Part shown: one piece after another, positions 11,332-23,600 of the stretch
Position numbering within the stretch: position 1 is the first letter of the stretch
Layout: each line of letters begins with the position of its first letter
From: Takakia lepidozioides
Taxonomy: Eukaryota > Streptophyta > Takakiopsida > Takakiales > Takakiaceae
Direction: 5' to 3'
Length of the DNA stretch: 64,000 nt
Assembly: GCA_030704615.1 (NCBI GenBank)
Contig: CM060731.1
Location: 93,600,756-93,664,755 of the forward strand
Notes under the pieces: generated by a model
What the model was told of the DNA's origin: nothing
Seen by the model: the letters and a program-made list of their open reading frames with translations, nothing else
Databases searched by the model: none
Program-made: the position numbers and the translations under genes

Positions 11332-11605
11332 TGAGAAAATGATATATTGGATCCATAGGAGTTGGACAACAAACGTTCCATATCTCATTCAACTGTGCGA
11401 TACTACCATGAATGACATGGATAAAAAAGTAATAGGTATACATGCGACCTCCGCACGTTTAAGTAGAGACCTAGTATCAAACGTTCGGAGGTCGCATGTG
11501 CACCTATTACTTTCCGATCCATGCCTCTCATGGTAGTGTCGCACAGTTGAATGAGAGGAGACGTTTGTTGTGTAACTCCTACGGAACTAATACATCGTTT
11601 TCTCA
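11332..11605. repeat. Long hairpin, arms of about 127 bp
   Basis: The left arm 11332-11459 pairs with the right arm 11478-11605 around an 18-nt loop (11460-11477). Matching blocks include TGAGAAAA, ACAACAAACGT, CAACTGTGCGA, ACTACCATGA, AAGTAATAGGT and CATGCGACCTCCG with their reverse complements. Mismatches are scattered. It could be a MITE or a small-RNA precursor. Confidence 0.9.
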
Positions 11606-11817
11606 TAACCCTATCCGAAACCTTGGAACATTACAAATATAAACAATGAGCCAGTACACAAACCATTTATGTTGCGATGACAGGTGCCAGGGTCGAGCAT
11701 ATGCAATATAGTATGTACAATGGGACTTTATTTATTACATGCACGTCCAAAATTGAGTTATGTCTTCATAAAAGAACCATTGTACCGCCAGAAATGCCAT
11801 ATCTACGAGACTATGGT

Positions 11818-13278
11818 CTACTCCGTCCTATATATGTCTTTCGGCTCAGGCCAATTGAATGGCTTGCCCATGAACCGAAGTACTACATGGGCTAATGTGA
11901 CTCTCTTATTTTTGTTGTTGTCGTACAACCTTTGTAGCATTGAATGCCAACAACCTCCCGTAAATTGGTCCTGGACCATACTTTGATCATAATGAACGCC
12001 GCCATTTATTCGTACCGCTATCTTCCCAACAACAAAGGCCTCCGACGTCATGTCCTGGGGGGGGGGCGTGACATTCACATTGAAAACCGATGCAATATCT
12101 TTTTCCACCCACCATCTTTTTGCGAGTTCCCGGTCCAGCTTGTCTTGGTTTTCAAATTGGTACGGCGAGGCTTTGCGTATGCCCAATGGGGTGGCTAAGC
12201 CCCAATCACACACCCCAATCTTGATCTCCTCGATGCCATCTGGAAAATGCAACAAGATGTTGTCGGGGGACAAGTCGTTGTGCAGAACACCGTTCTTGTG
12301 GACAACATCCATGATGCACACCAGTGCCCATGCAAGTTTACTGTGCACTTTCCGGAAACAAAGCAAACGATCGCATTCCTGGAACTCAGCTTCCGTTCCC
12401 ATTTGTTCCAAAATCACCATGTTGTCCGAATCGTTGCCTTATTTTCTGTCAAGGTTCATCATATCGCGTATAGTCCCCCCATTCCACCAGCGAGTGTAAC
12501 CCTCTACCTCACGTGCATTCACAGCAAAATACGAGATAACACCCGGATGTTGGAACTTCATTGCCAAACACTCGTCGTTATGTTGTCTCAACGCCTTTTC
12601 TGGATTTTTGGGCTTGGGTTTTTTTCCTACTAGCTCCCAACGCTCCGATATTCTAGAATCGCCAACAATCCTACAGTGACGGACCTTAGCATATCCTCCT
12701 TCTTTGTAAGGGCCAATCTCTACCACCTTCGCACTAGAGTTCAGGTAATAAAGACCAGTTGTGCCTCCCCCGCCCGATGACCCCGCCTTCCAAGGGACAA
12801 CCCTAGTCCGGCGATGTGAATTCTGACTTGCCGAGCAAGCCCAATACTCAACACGCCGCATTAACTCAGCTTCGGCGACGGGCACTCGACCCTCGGTTGT
12901 TCTACCCTTCCATGTCTTCATTAGCTGCCTCAAATTCCACGTGGCGTCTTTCGCCCTACTTTGGATCCACCGATTGAACTTTGGCTTGTCCCTGTCCGCC
13001 GTCCACTTAGCCCCCGCCAAAGCATTTGTCATTTTTCTCTCCATATTTTGCTGGAAAATCTGAAACCCCTCCCATCCATGCCTAACATAAACACTCTCCA
13101 GCCTTATCATGTCCCTACCCTTGAAATAATCCGCTACCACTTCTTTCACCATATCCAAGGCATCCGGTCCCGGGTAGTCTGGCTTGTTGACCTGGCTATC
13201 CCGCTCGTGGGCACGTTTTCTCTTCCTCCGCCCCCCAGACGATCCCGCCCCAGAACTTGAATTCACAACCCCCGACAT
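11818..13278 (-). pseudogene. Protein-kinase-like protein with a single in-frame TAA
   Basis: A continuous 486-codon frame on the minus strand, interrupted only by TAA at 12439-12441. The N-terminus is basic (KRKRAHERD) and about 170 residues long before the kinase fold. Kinase landmarks are a glycine-rich loop (GPYKEGGYAKV), an alpha-C/beta-4 region ending QHPGVISYFAV, the catalytic loop LHNDLSPDN (HND in place of HRD, catalytic Asp and Asn kept) and the metal loop CDWG in place of DFG. The stop falls between the hinge region and the catalytic loop, so truncation would remove catalysis. TAA is one C-to-T step from CAA (Gln). A TATA box lies about 320 bp upstream. The gene runs antisense to the transposase inside the same element; its substrate is unknown. 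Confidence 0.85.
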
Positions 13279-13594
13279 TGTATAAACCTTTGCCCACTAC
13301 AGGGTCCAAAACCTCAGAGAAATGGCAATGAACGCGTGTGGATGGTGTCTTCGTAGTTTTCTGCAAAAAAACATGCCGCCGGAGATCCGGAAACGGCAAA
13401 ATGGTGATACGATGATTGTACCGTGAACCAGTGTGTGGGACTGATCAATAGAAAACCGACAAAACCTCCCCCCCCAAATAATCATCTTTACACCTCCTGT
13501 TGGCAGTGCCAAGCAACGAAGTCCGAAAGGACTACATGATGCCAAGGAACCACACCACAAGAGGGGCAAAAGTGATCAGAAAAAGAGGGGGAAA

Positions 13595-13610
13595 TGGTTT
13601 ATATAGGCGC
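13595..13610 (-). promoter_or_regulatory. TATA box for the antisense kinase
   Basis: On the minus strand GGCGCCTATATAAACC occurs at 13610-13595, followed by a pyrimidine-rich stretch (CATTTCCCCCTC). It is about 320 bp before the kinase ATG. The layout matches the other TATA-plus-pyrimidine modules in the window. Confidence 0.65.
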
Positions 13611-13666
13611 CCACCCCCCCCAAAAAAAAATGGCATTATGCTTGAAAAGGCGAGACTAGCTAGTCG

Positions 13667-13697
13667 CACCTCGCCACGCGCACCCACATGGGAGAGG
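13667..13697. repeat. 31-bp perfect inverted repeat, left arm
   Basis: Exactly complementary to 14741-14771, with CACCTCGCCACGCGCACCC at its outer end. Similarity continues more weakly beyond the arm. The two arms bracket the acidic frame and a hairpin cluster. Confidence 0.9.
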
Positions 13698-13779
13698 ACC
13701 TAGTGTAGTTTTTATGACTCCGCCAAAGCCGTAGTCCTAAAAACGCTCATCTCTTGTAGTGGATGTTGGCCAAGGTTAG

Positions 13780-14025
13780 ATAGAAGGGGTACAAGAGGAT
13801 GATGACGCCCCGGAGAATGCAGCCCGGACCCTATACGATGAGGCTCCATCCGATGCGGATGTTGGAGAAGAAGATGAAGACATGGTCATTGAAAACGAGG
13901 TGAGAGATGATTCAAATGTGCATTTTGCTGACCAGGCCATTTATGAAGATGACTCCGATGACCAAGAAGACTTACAGCTTGATGAGGACGAAGAAGCTCC
14001 GGATGATGATGTTCAAGTTGATTAG
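13780..14025 (+). pseudogene. Orphan acidic C-terminal frame
   Basis: 81 sense codons without a start codon, ending at TAG 14023. Extremely rich in Asp and Glu (for example GEEDEDMVIENE and EDDSDDQEDLQLDEDEE). An in-frame TAG at 13777 precedes it. This looks like the last exon or tail of a lost gene, lying antisense to and upstream of the kinase. No family recognised. Confidence 0.55.
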
Positions 14026-14160
14026 ACACGTAATCAAAGCTACATAACAATTCTCGCATAGAACTGCCTATCATTTCGATCCTTGGAATGATTCTAGTGA
14101 AGTTGTGACTCGAAAAGTGACTCTAGGATTGTTGAATTTTTGTATGAGGGCAGACACATG

Positions 14161-14575
14161 AAAGCATCGACCGCCATGTGGCGGTCGCTTTAGGTTTTTT
14201 TTAAATTCAGCGACCGCCATTCAGCAGCGGTCGCTTATTTTTATTTTTATTCTTAAATAAAGCGAGCGCCGTTTGGCGGTCGCTTCTTTAGTAAACTTTT
14301 GAAAAATGCAGCGACCGCCATTCGGCGGCGGTCGCTTAATTTGATTTTGATTCTTAAATTAAGCGACTGCCGTTTGGCGGTCGCTTACTTAATATATTTT
14401 TTTAAATGAAGTGACCGCCATTTAGCGGCGGTCTCTTATTTTTATTTTGAATCTTGAATTAAGCGACCGCCAAACGGCGGTCGCTTATTTAATATATTTT
14501 TTAAAAATGCAGCGACCGCCAGGTGGCGGTCGCTCTTCTTGTTTCTATAAATATAGCGACCGCCTTGCGGCGGTC
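14161..14575. repeat. Hairpin cluster with alternating long and short palindromes
   Basis: About eight GCGACCGCC/GGCGGTCGC palindromes, several with the loop CATTCAG or CATTCGG. They alternate with AAGCGACTGCC units and AT spacers of 30-40 bp. Same family as 4480-5770 but with a different spacer. Confidence 0.9.
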
Positions 14576-14740
14576 GCGTGGTTTTTTTTTTATTTAGGAA
14601 ATCCAGGGACCCGCCATGTAGCGGTTTTAAAAAATAAATAAAAAATCATGAAGCGGCGCCTGGCCAGCCACGTGGCGAGGTGCCACGGGTCAGGAAAAAT
14701 GAAACAAATGGGATGGGGGGAGGTGGTTTTGAACCCTTGA

Positions 14741-14771
14741 CCTCTCCCATGTGGGTGCGCGTGGCGAGGTG
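14741..14771. repeat. 31-bp perfect inverted repeat, right arm
   Basis: Reverse complement of 13667-13697 without mismatch. The following sequence carries repeated GCCACGTGGCGAGGTGCCAC-like palindromic blocks around 14665-14820. Confidence 0.9.
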
Positions 14772-14837
14772 CGATTGGCTTGTCACGCCGCGCTGACACG
14801 TGGCGAGGCGCCACTAGCCTGTCGCGCCTTTTCACCC

Positions 14838-15779
14838 GAAAAAGGCGGTACAATCATATTTCTTATAATTTTAAAATTAAGCGACTGCTAATACTACGGT
14901 CGCTATTTTTATTTTTTATGAAAAACAAGCGACCGCCACTATTGCGGTCGCTTTTATTTCCTTTCATTTTGTGCAATATTGTGGTCACTTCTATTTTGTA
15001 TATTTTTAAATTTAAGTGACCGCCGGTATGGCGGTTTTTTATTTCAAAATATAATGGGACCGCCGGTATGGCGGTCGCTTCATTTGTTTATATATTTAAA
15101 ATAAAGCGACCGCCAATATGGCGGTCGCTTTTAATCTTTATATTTTCAAGTTTAAGCGACCGCCAGGTTGGCGGTCGCTTTTATTTTATATATTATGAAA
15201 CTAAAGCGACCGCCAGTTTGGCAGTCGTAAATATTGTTTTATTTTAAAATAAGCGACCACCGGTGTGGCGGTCGCTTTTATTTTCATATGTCGCTTGTTT
15301 TTTATATAATTTTAAATTTACCGACCGCCATATGGCAGTCGCTTGTTTTTCTATATATTTTTGAAATTAAGCGACTGCCAAATGGCGGTTGCTTGTTTTT
15401 TTAATATATTTTTGAAATTATTCAACCGCCATATGGCGGTCGTTTGTTCTGTATATATTTGCAAAATTGTGCAACCGCCAATACGGCAGTTCTTTTTTAA
15501 ATTAGGCGACCGCCAATGCGACCGCCAATCTTGCTTTTGTTTAAAAATAAATTGAAGCGGCCGCCAATATGGCGGTCGCTATTTCTTTTTTTATTTCAAA
15601 AAATAAAGCGACCGCCAGTGCAACCGCCAATCTTGCTTTTTTTTTAAAATAAATTGAAACGACCGCCAATATGGCGGTCGCTATTTCTTTTTTAATTTCG
15701 AAAAACAAAGCGACCGCCATAATTGGCGGTCGCGTTCATTTTGTTAATTTTCAAAATGTATTTGCCACTGCCACCATGT
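14838..15779 (-). repeat. Right terminal inverted repeat with hairpin units
   Basis: Reverse-complement partner of 52-470, expanded by about ten further palindrome units with spacers of 45-60 bp. It ends at 15779 with GTATTTGCCACTG, the complement of a hAT-like CAGTG end. The next 8 bp (CCACCATG) have no match at the left flank. Confidence 0.8.
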
Positions 15780-15872
15780 CGGCGACGTGGCTGCTTAAGT
15801 GCCAGTATTTTACCTGGTACTATTTTTAACAGAATATTCCCCGAACCTGACATGACGGAGGTCCCGTTAGCG

Positions 15873-17126
15873 TCAGGTCTGACGTGACGTGACGCTGACG
15901 GACGGACGGACGTGACGCTGATAACCGGGATTGGGAAGAGAATGCAGGAAAATGCTTCTGATTTTAGCAAGAATGACATCCATCTCTTTTTCTATGGAGA
16001 AAGTTGAGACATCTTCCGGGAAGATCCATGATCCTACAAAGGTGTTTTTTCTTGTGGCCAGGAGCGCATGGCCACCATCAATGGTACTAAAAATCAGCGG
16101 GGTGATGCGCACTCCCAAGTAAACCGGGCCATCCGAAGGGGACGTCCGGGAGAAGCAGCCTATGAAAAGATCTGAGGCGACAACAGAAGTCTCCCAGATT
16201 GTCCTCTTCACCATGCCTCACTTTATAAATAACTGCTTCCGCTCTGGACCACTCGATCAACGACACCGGAGAGAGCAAGAATTCCTTCGGATTAAACTGA
16301 GTAGCAGACGCTGGGGTGGAGAGTACTCTGGGTCTCTTGGCCTGGTGTCTATCAGACGGAGAGGCCTCATCTTGAACAACACTGCCATTTCTTCCCCTAT
16401 CATTTCCTCCTCTGTATGGACCAGTACCCCTCTGCTCGAACTGATTCATTGCAGCCGGCACTGCTACCACAGACGGGGACACCTCGTTGTCTTCTTAAGT
16501 TGTGGGCAATCTACTTTAAAGTGTCCTTCCTTATGACATTGGTGACAAAGGACATTGAGGGACTCTTCTAACACTGCCACTGTGATAAATGAATTATCCA
16601 AAGTTAGCAGTTTAAGAGAGGCATCTATAGTGGCATTCTCAGGCATCCAAACCACAATATTTGGGACTCCCGAATCCCATGTGGGCTCCATGTTAGCCAC
16701 CGAATCAATGTTGAGGAGGTCCTCTTCACCCAAATCATCCACATTCATAGAACCCATAAATGAACCAAAGTGGGCACCGATTTCTGGAGGTAAATGCCAG
16801 GGAGATACGGCAGAGCAAGCACCCTAGGTTTACAAGTCACCCCATTTTATGACCCCAATCGGAAGACCAGGGGATATATGGACTCTGTAGCGAGACTTCC
16901 GGATGTTGAACTTCAACACCTTTTCAACGAACTCTGCAGAGCTAAAGAGGATGGAGAAGAAACCACTTCCCACGAGGTGGCAAAAAAGCTTGGTGAGGCC
17001 ACCATCAGGGCCCAACTGCTCCTGAGTCCACATTCGAGCCCAATGCCGGTCACAAACCCGACCTGGGAAGTGCAGTAAGATTCCTCTTTCAGCCAACAGC
17101 AGTGAGTAGCTTTTTATAACCTCCAT
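15873..17126 (-). pseudogene. LINE ORF1 remnant (zinc-knuckle nucleic-acid-binding protein)
   Basis: Minus-strand pieces in order: 17126-16830 with GPDGGLTKLFCHL and FSSAEFVEKVLKF, resembling the N-terminal domain of plant LINE ORF1 (DUF4283-like); 16757-16464 in the same frame, ending in a CCHC knuckle (CHQCHKEGHFKVDC); then, after a frameshift near 16475, basic low-complexity sequence (16482-16087) and a tail to 15873. ORF1 proteins bind the LINE RNA. Stops and shifts make it non-functional. It abuts the right end of the giant element. Confidence 0.65.
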
Positions 17127-19060
17127 GTTCAGAGCTAAAACTGGCTGGTCTTCTTATGACAGGTGCTCCTCACTCCACAGTTCCACCTGCCTGCTTGGAG
17201 GAGAGGGCGGGGCTGCTCCAAGAAGACCCGCACCGTTTTGTCTATAGAACCCTCCGCTTCTACGCCTCTCACACTGCTGTCTATTGGATCTGAATGCAGA
17301 AGATTTGGGTGGGCCCCAAAAGTTGCGCTCGCATTCGGAGCCATTGAGACCAGCTGGACAAGACTAAGAGACTAGGAAAAAAGAGAGAACCAGACTGATA
17401 GACACACCAAACCAAGGGGGAAAGATGGGGAATGAGGGGGGGTGGGGGGGGTGAGAGGAGAAGTAGAAAGAAAGATGCGGAGCAGCTTATCTGGTGGAAA
17501 AAGAAGCCAGCACGCGCCAAACAGCCATACCCTGGATTTGAAGGCAACTCCCAAGAGCGCTAATGCCAATACCCATGCAACTGGCCGCACCGTGTCAACT
17601 TGAAGACTTGGCAGCGGGCGGTGAGGAGAACGTCTCATTTCCTGACTGAACACCAAGGAAATTGCAGTTCTTGAAGAGGAAGGGTCAAGGGACTTAAAAC
17701 CTTCGAATGCTCCTGACGTAGAACCCAAACACGAAAGCCGGAGAGAGAGAAGGATGAACACATCCAGGGGGAGGAAGGAGAAGAAAGCGATGAGAATGAC
17801 TTTCGTCTATGGAGTTTTCAACTCCTAAGAGTATCAGCTGCTAGTGAACGGAATTCGTCGAGCTCAACCGAGCTAGATTCAGGAACGGATAGGAAGGGGA
17901 GAGCCAAAAAGCATTTGTTTAGCATCGGGAGATGATATGCCAGCAGCTAAGTCCTTTCTCCACTCATCGCACAACGCGAAGCCTCCAGCCTCCATGGTGA
18001 GATTTCCCCGTAGAAGTACGGGTCTTTTGGTTTTGTAGGCATGATATAATGAGTTGTGTATTTGGAAAGCCCAAGTATGGGATTCATAATGTAAATAAAT
18101 TTAAATAATAATAAAAACAAAAAACAAATATGGGGGACCGGTAAAGATATGCTGCTGCAGTCATATGGAAAATACAGAAAAGACAAAAATAAAACATTTA
18201 AACAAATGAGGAGAAAAAAAAACCGGGTGACAATTTGCCCGCGAAAGAGTGTCTACTGAGCCGCGGTCGTCTGAGAAATAAATAAATAATTCATTAATTA
18301 AAATAAGGAGAAAAACAACAATAAATCCTGGCGACCCGTATCACCGTCGCATAGGAAAATGTGTCTACCGCTGTGCAGTCGCCTAGGAGAAAAATAAAAA
18401 TAAAAATAAAAATAAAATAAGGCAAAACAAAATCCGGGCGACCGCACGCTTGGGAAAGAGCGTCTGCCTTGCATGGTCGCATGAGAAAATAATTTTCAAA
18501 AAATTAAATAATCAAGAAAACAGAAAAAATAAATAAAAATAAAGGGAGAAAAAAAAATCGGGCAACATTGTGACAGCGGTCGCCAGAAAAGAATAAATAA
18601 TTAAAAAATATATATATAGATATAGTGACCGGTAGAACGGTCGCCCTGAAAAGACGTTTGAACCATGGTGACCGCTTGTTCGGGAAAAAATAAATAAATT
18701 AGAAATAAAACTAAATTATAGATTATCCTGGTGACATGTTTATGTCTCGGATATGCCCGAATGTACCTCCCAAACTTGACAGTCATTTCTTCCCAAATTT
18801 TGTCACCACCTGCATGTAGTAGGTAACTGCCAGTTGGTAAGGTTCATTTGCAACACCATTTCAGTAAATATGGACAAAAGGATGAAATCTGGACATCTGT
18901 TAATTAATTAATTAATTAATTAATATGAAAAAACTATATTCAGTATTAACAATGCATTAAAGCTTACAATTTTGGGTTTTCCAGGATTGGTCCGAAAAGT
19001 AGCATCGTCCTTTGCAAAATAAATGACAAGCAAGACACCTATGTTGAATTTGAGGAGATC
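17127..19060. other. Unassigned repeat-rich spacer
   Basis: A purine-rich stretch lies at 17370-17500, possibly LINE 5' sequence. Weak palindromes of the GCGACCG...CGGTCGC kind in A/T-rich sequence occupy 18230-18670. A (TAAT)n microsatellite is at 18899-18924. No gene recognised. Confidence 0.4.
18899..18924. repeat. (TAAT)n microsatellite
   Basis: Six perfect tetranucleotide repeats. Confidence 0.95.
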
Positions 19061-19081
19061 GCTCGTGAGTATATTCACGGA

Positions 19082-20645
19082 GGGGAGATCTCCCGTGCAC
19101 TCGATAGGTAGTTTCTCGCAATTTACGCGAAACGAATCATTCGATTACTACATGTCAATGGTGAGAGAAGATGAGAGGAGCTTTCCCGTGAAAACGTAAC
19201 AAATGCATGTCAATATCACATAGGAAACAAAGTAAGAGCTTTAAAACCACAATGGGTCGTGACTCAAAATTATTGGTAGAAACATTGGAATAACGTTTTT
19301 GAATTATTGAAACTTAAGGAATAGAAAAGTCTTTGTCATATTGAGGACAAGAAATAACAAACGAAATGCATTGAACTGACAAATACAAGGTCAGATACCA
19401 TGTCAAATACAATTTCAAGTACAATGTCAGCTTGCTGCAGGTGCTTTGAGACCTCCCCCCACCAGGGGAGATCTCCCGTGCTCAATACGAGAACCGTCGA
19501 GCCGTCAAATCAAAAGAAAATAAGATCTAGAAACATTCACATGAACTAGTCATCCAGAAATTAAAACTGTCGCGTAAGACCAGTTATTTGTCACCCTCCG
19601 AATACCAAATAAGAATCCAGGAAATGCCGAATAGATGTCGAGACATAGCAGGGGAGACCTCACGTGCTACAACTGAAATCAATAGCACAATCGCGAAAAT
19701 ACAATTTAGAACGTCGGCATCATAAGGCGCCACCGTTAAAATCGGAGTAGTGAACGACATTCCGCAAGGGAAGATATGAAGGTTTTGGACCAGACAAAAT
19801 CCTCATCATCTTCAAAAAATGAAAACATTTGCGAATCCTTACTATATTCGACAATGAGCTCTAAGAAAAATATAATAATCATGATTGAAAATAGTCAAGT
19901 CACTGTAGCACGGGACATCTCCCGAGCACTATGTGTAAGGGAGAAAACCATCAACCACCATGGGAAATCGGCAGTTCGACATACAAAATACGTGGAACCG
20001 TCAGACGGAAACAAATAAAAATGTACAACCATTCACATCCACTGGCAATTCAAAAATTCAAAATTTTGGAGATCAGAACAAAAGCTATTTGTCCGTAGAT
20101 AAAAAAAAATCCAGTAAGTAATATTAAAAAAACAACGTGACATACCACGGGAGACCTCCCGTGTTACACCTGAAAATCAGTAACAACATCGCGAGGATAC
20201 AATTTACAAAGTCAGATTAAGAAGGGGCCACCGTTGAAATAGACATATAAAAGTACATTCCGCTAGGGAAGAAAATATGATATTCGGACCCCGACATATC
20301 CTTATCAGATAACGAACCAAATTGGGACTCAATGAGCGCTATGGTGAATGAGAATATTAATCATGTCAGTCTGCAATAGTCAAGAATCTGTAGCACGGGA
20401 GATCTCCCGTGCTATGTGCGAAAAATACAATCAACCAGAACTAAACTTTCATTGAGATGCATGCAGTCAAGGTTCAAATCGCTAGAGATATAGATGTTTA
20501 GAAATTGAAAGTTTCAAATGGTCGACACAGAGAATTCAAGGTCAACTTCTGATTGTCAAAGGAGCTCCCACAAAATCCTGGCAATCACCAGTAAGATTAA
20601 CATTAACACATATTGTCGACAAATTAGCACGGGAGATCTCCCGTG
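19082..20645. repeat. Left cluster of the 16-bp palindrome
   Basis: Copies centred near 19088, 19470, 19658, 19916, 20155, 20401 and 20637, spaced about 200-390 bp apart in AT-rich sequence with no gene. The copies at 20401 and 20637 are perfect CACGGGAGATCTCCCGTG. Confidence 0.92.
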
Positions 20646-20663
20646 CACCTCTGTACACTGTGC

Positions 20664-23600
20664 TTAATTAGACTCACTTTGATCGTTCGCAACATATAGA
20701 TTTGCTTTCGCTTTAACTGCTTCGGCCTTTCCAATACGTCTAGAGCTCCACTTGGAGGTGTTCTTCCGAGGTCGCATTGTCCACGCCACATTGTTCGTAT
20801 GTATCCACTTTGGTGGATCAGATTTATTGAACTCCCAAGCTTTGTCCCAACAGTTTCTATACCTATCCACGTCCTCCGCTGCAGCACCTTTAGGTCTCCA
20901 CCACTCCAGAAGGACTTGCCGATATCTCTCATCTGAACGGTCACGAACAACATCAGAGATTGCCACACCCATCCAAACTGGATATGTCTCTGTTTCTGGT
21001 GGTCGAACAAGTACGGAGTTTCCAATTTCAATATCTTTGAATGGGTCCATCGGTTCTTTAGGTCTCTGACTCTTTGGCCCACAATACGGATCCAGCTGGT
21101 TGCGATCTTCCTCCTTTGACTCCTCCTGACTCTCACATTCAACCCTAATCCCATCTCTGTCATGGTTATCTTTCCACAGAGTCGAAGGCCAAAACCCCTC
21201 CTCCAGCTTGTCCTTTGGCTCAGGCAATGGCTTACCAAGTTCAATAAGAACATCCTTCCAATACTCATCGTAGTTTTTCATGATATTTTCGTAGTTCTTG
21301 TCGAGATCCATCCCAAGTCTCCAAAATTCGCGGTACTTCGAAAGGCCATTTATAATACTGGCATTTTTTTCCCTAGCGTCTGGCTTTATTCCCCAAATAG
21401 GCTGCAGTGGAATAGGTTCCGGGACCCGCTGGGGTAGTAGGGAAGACCTCCAGTCCTCAGCAACCTTCCATATTTTGACTACACCCTGCTTCGGAAGCCA
21501 GTCAGCGTTGGTTGCCGATTTCTTATACTTCATTATAGGCCAACCGTCACAATCCACATAGAACTTGAAGATGTGCATTTCAGATGTGCCGATTAGCGCA
21601 TCGTTCCCATCAATAATATATCCATCCACAAACTTCTTGAAGTCTGCGACCTCCTGTATCAGTTGAGGGATAAATGACAAGTTTTGAGACTCCATAAAGA
21701 GGCGCACGAGATCCGGAAGGATATATGTGCTCTTCTGTTTCAACTTCTTCGACAGATAACTAAAGTATGCATCAATATCCTCGTGGGTGTGACCAACCAT
21801 CAAGAATCCAAGCTGGATCTCTTCAAAAACACCTCTCGCCGTCAAGAGTGATAAAAAAAGCAAGCATCCAGCGATTTTTGTTCTCTCTTAAAGAATTGTC
21901 CATTTGCAGGTATAGTCGACGGGGTAATGGCTTGGCTCGAACAGGGCCTTAAGATACCCTAGGCTTCAGTGCTTTCTCACATCGAGACTTTCCCCTCATT
22001 AGAGTTTCGAAAAATGAGTTCTGCATTGGATGATCAAAAATTTCTCTTGAGTCTCGACATGTGGGCTTCTCAAGAGCGTGAAGATAACGAGCCAAGGAGC
22101 TGATTGTCAAGTTAGGATCACTTGGCCAGAACTCGTTCGTGAACTGAGCATAAGCACCGTCACCATGGCCATGAGTCACCATACATGTTAGGGATATAGG
22201 TAGCTGACCGAGACCGGATGTCATCTTGTTTGTTACGAGGAGCCGAGGCAATGCAGTCTTCGAGTGATCCATCTTATCGTGTATAATACACATAAACTCC
22301 TCACCCATCATCGTTGATTCATTTCGCCAACTATGATAAAGCCTGCGACATGACTCCTGATACTTCAAATGTCTCTCAAATTTCCTTTCAAAGTGCTTTC
22401 TCTGCTCCTCAATTCCGCTGACTGACTTCTAGATAAGATCTTTGAACATCTCACAATCTGTGCATTTCGCGAATTTTCCACCAGGTTTCCAAACCTCAAC
22501 ATTCCCAAAAAGTTTCGTTCGAATTCAGCTAATTACAGACTTCGACAATGCCTTCAAGCCGATTCGTTTGTTCGCCTGATCCAATTGTCAACAATATATA
22601 GAATTGGTATTCTATTAGGGACGAGATGTATCCATCATTACTCTTCCTCTTGTATCCATGGTACGTTGACCTTCCGATTCCATGGATTGTCCACCACGCC
22701 TTCTCACAGACCTCAATTCCTTCCATTGTAAGGTAGGCATGACGACCACAACCTGGTAGTCGGTGTAGTCATTGTGGGATGTCAAACCCTAACTCTCTCT
22801 TTGCATCAAAAGAAGATGCCAAGAACTTACTCCGGATAGCCTTAGTTTTTTCCCAGCTGAAGTGTTGACAACAGTTTCGAGCACAACAGCTCACAGAGCT
22901 TACTGCTTGAATTGACTCCGAATTTAAGAGTCAGATCAATTTCTTCCCCTTGGAGTTCTCATCTTCCTTTCGAACTCGTTTCAAACATTTATACTGCGAT
23001 TTCTTAACTCCTTCGAGGTCATCCTCCGTGTCTGACTCGTGCTCTTCATAAAACTTTGTGAGCAACTCTGATAGTTTTCGGCCGTCTCGAAGTTTTGTAT
23101 GTGTAAGCCGCCATTTCGTAATTGTCATTAGCATATCCTGAGCTGACCCAGAGACAACTGTAACAATTACACCGACATGCTCCTCCCCAAGGTTTTCACC
23201 GAAAATAACTTCGTCAGATAGACACGCCACAATCCGGCCCTCAGCGATGACGTCCATCTTGTCATTGAGAAGATTGCACATCTGATTATGCCAAGTATCT
23301 CTTCCTAATATATGATGTGTGCCTTTCTGACACTCGGCACTCTTCTTTCTTGTTGTCTCTTGTGAAACTTTTGTTCCTGCGCCTTCAACACCATCTGTAT
23401 TGTCCTTCTGTATTGTATCCTCCAAAACATTCGTGCTCACTCCAGCATCGGACAAGCACACCTCACCCTCCATTCACACACGTTTCTCAACTTCACTAAC
23501 TTTCCAGACAATCGGTGTCCCCAAGGCTTCTCCGAGAGTCTCCGTGTCTGGATGTGAATACGGCAAGCTAATTGACTCCATTCCATGTATCACGGTTTTC

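Larger units (their letters stand above)
52..15779. mobile_element. Giant hAT-type composite transposon (about 15.7 kb)
   Basis: Positions 52-470 and the reverse complement of 14838-15779 are clearly homologous over their whole length, with extra palindrome units on the right side. The outer ends read CGGTGGCAAATAC (left, from 52) and, on the opposite strand, CAGTGGCAAATAC (right, from 15779). A CAGTG-like end is typical of hAT elements, and a hAT transposase lies just inside the left end. No 8-bp target duplication is visible: the left flank looks like more element sequence, so insertion into a related copy or later rearrangement is possible. Cargo includes a coiled-coil/RING gene, an antisense kinase and an acidic orphan frame. 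That these form one mobile unit is inferred from the shared ends; two nested or adjacent elements of the same family would also fit. Confidence 0.6.
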
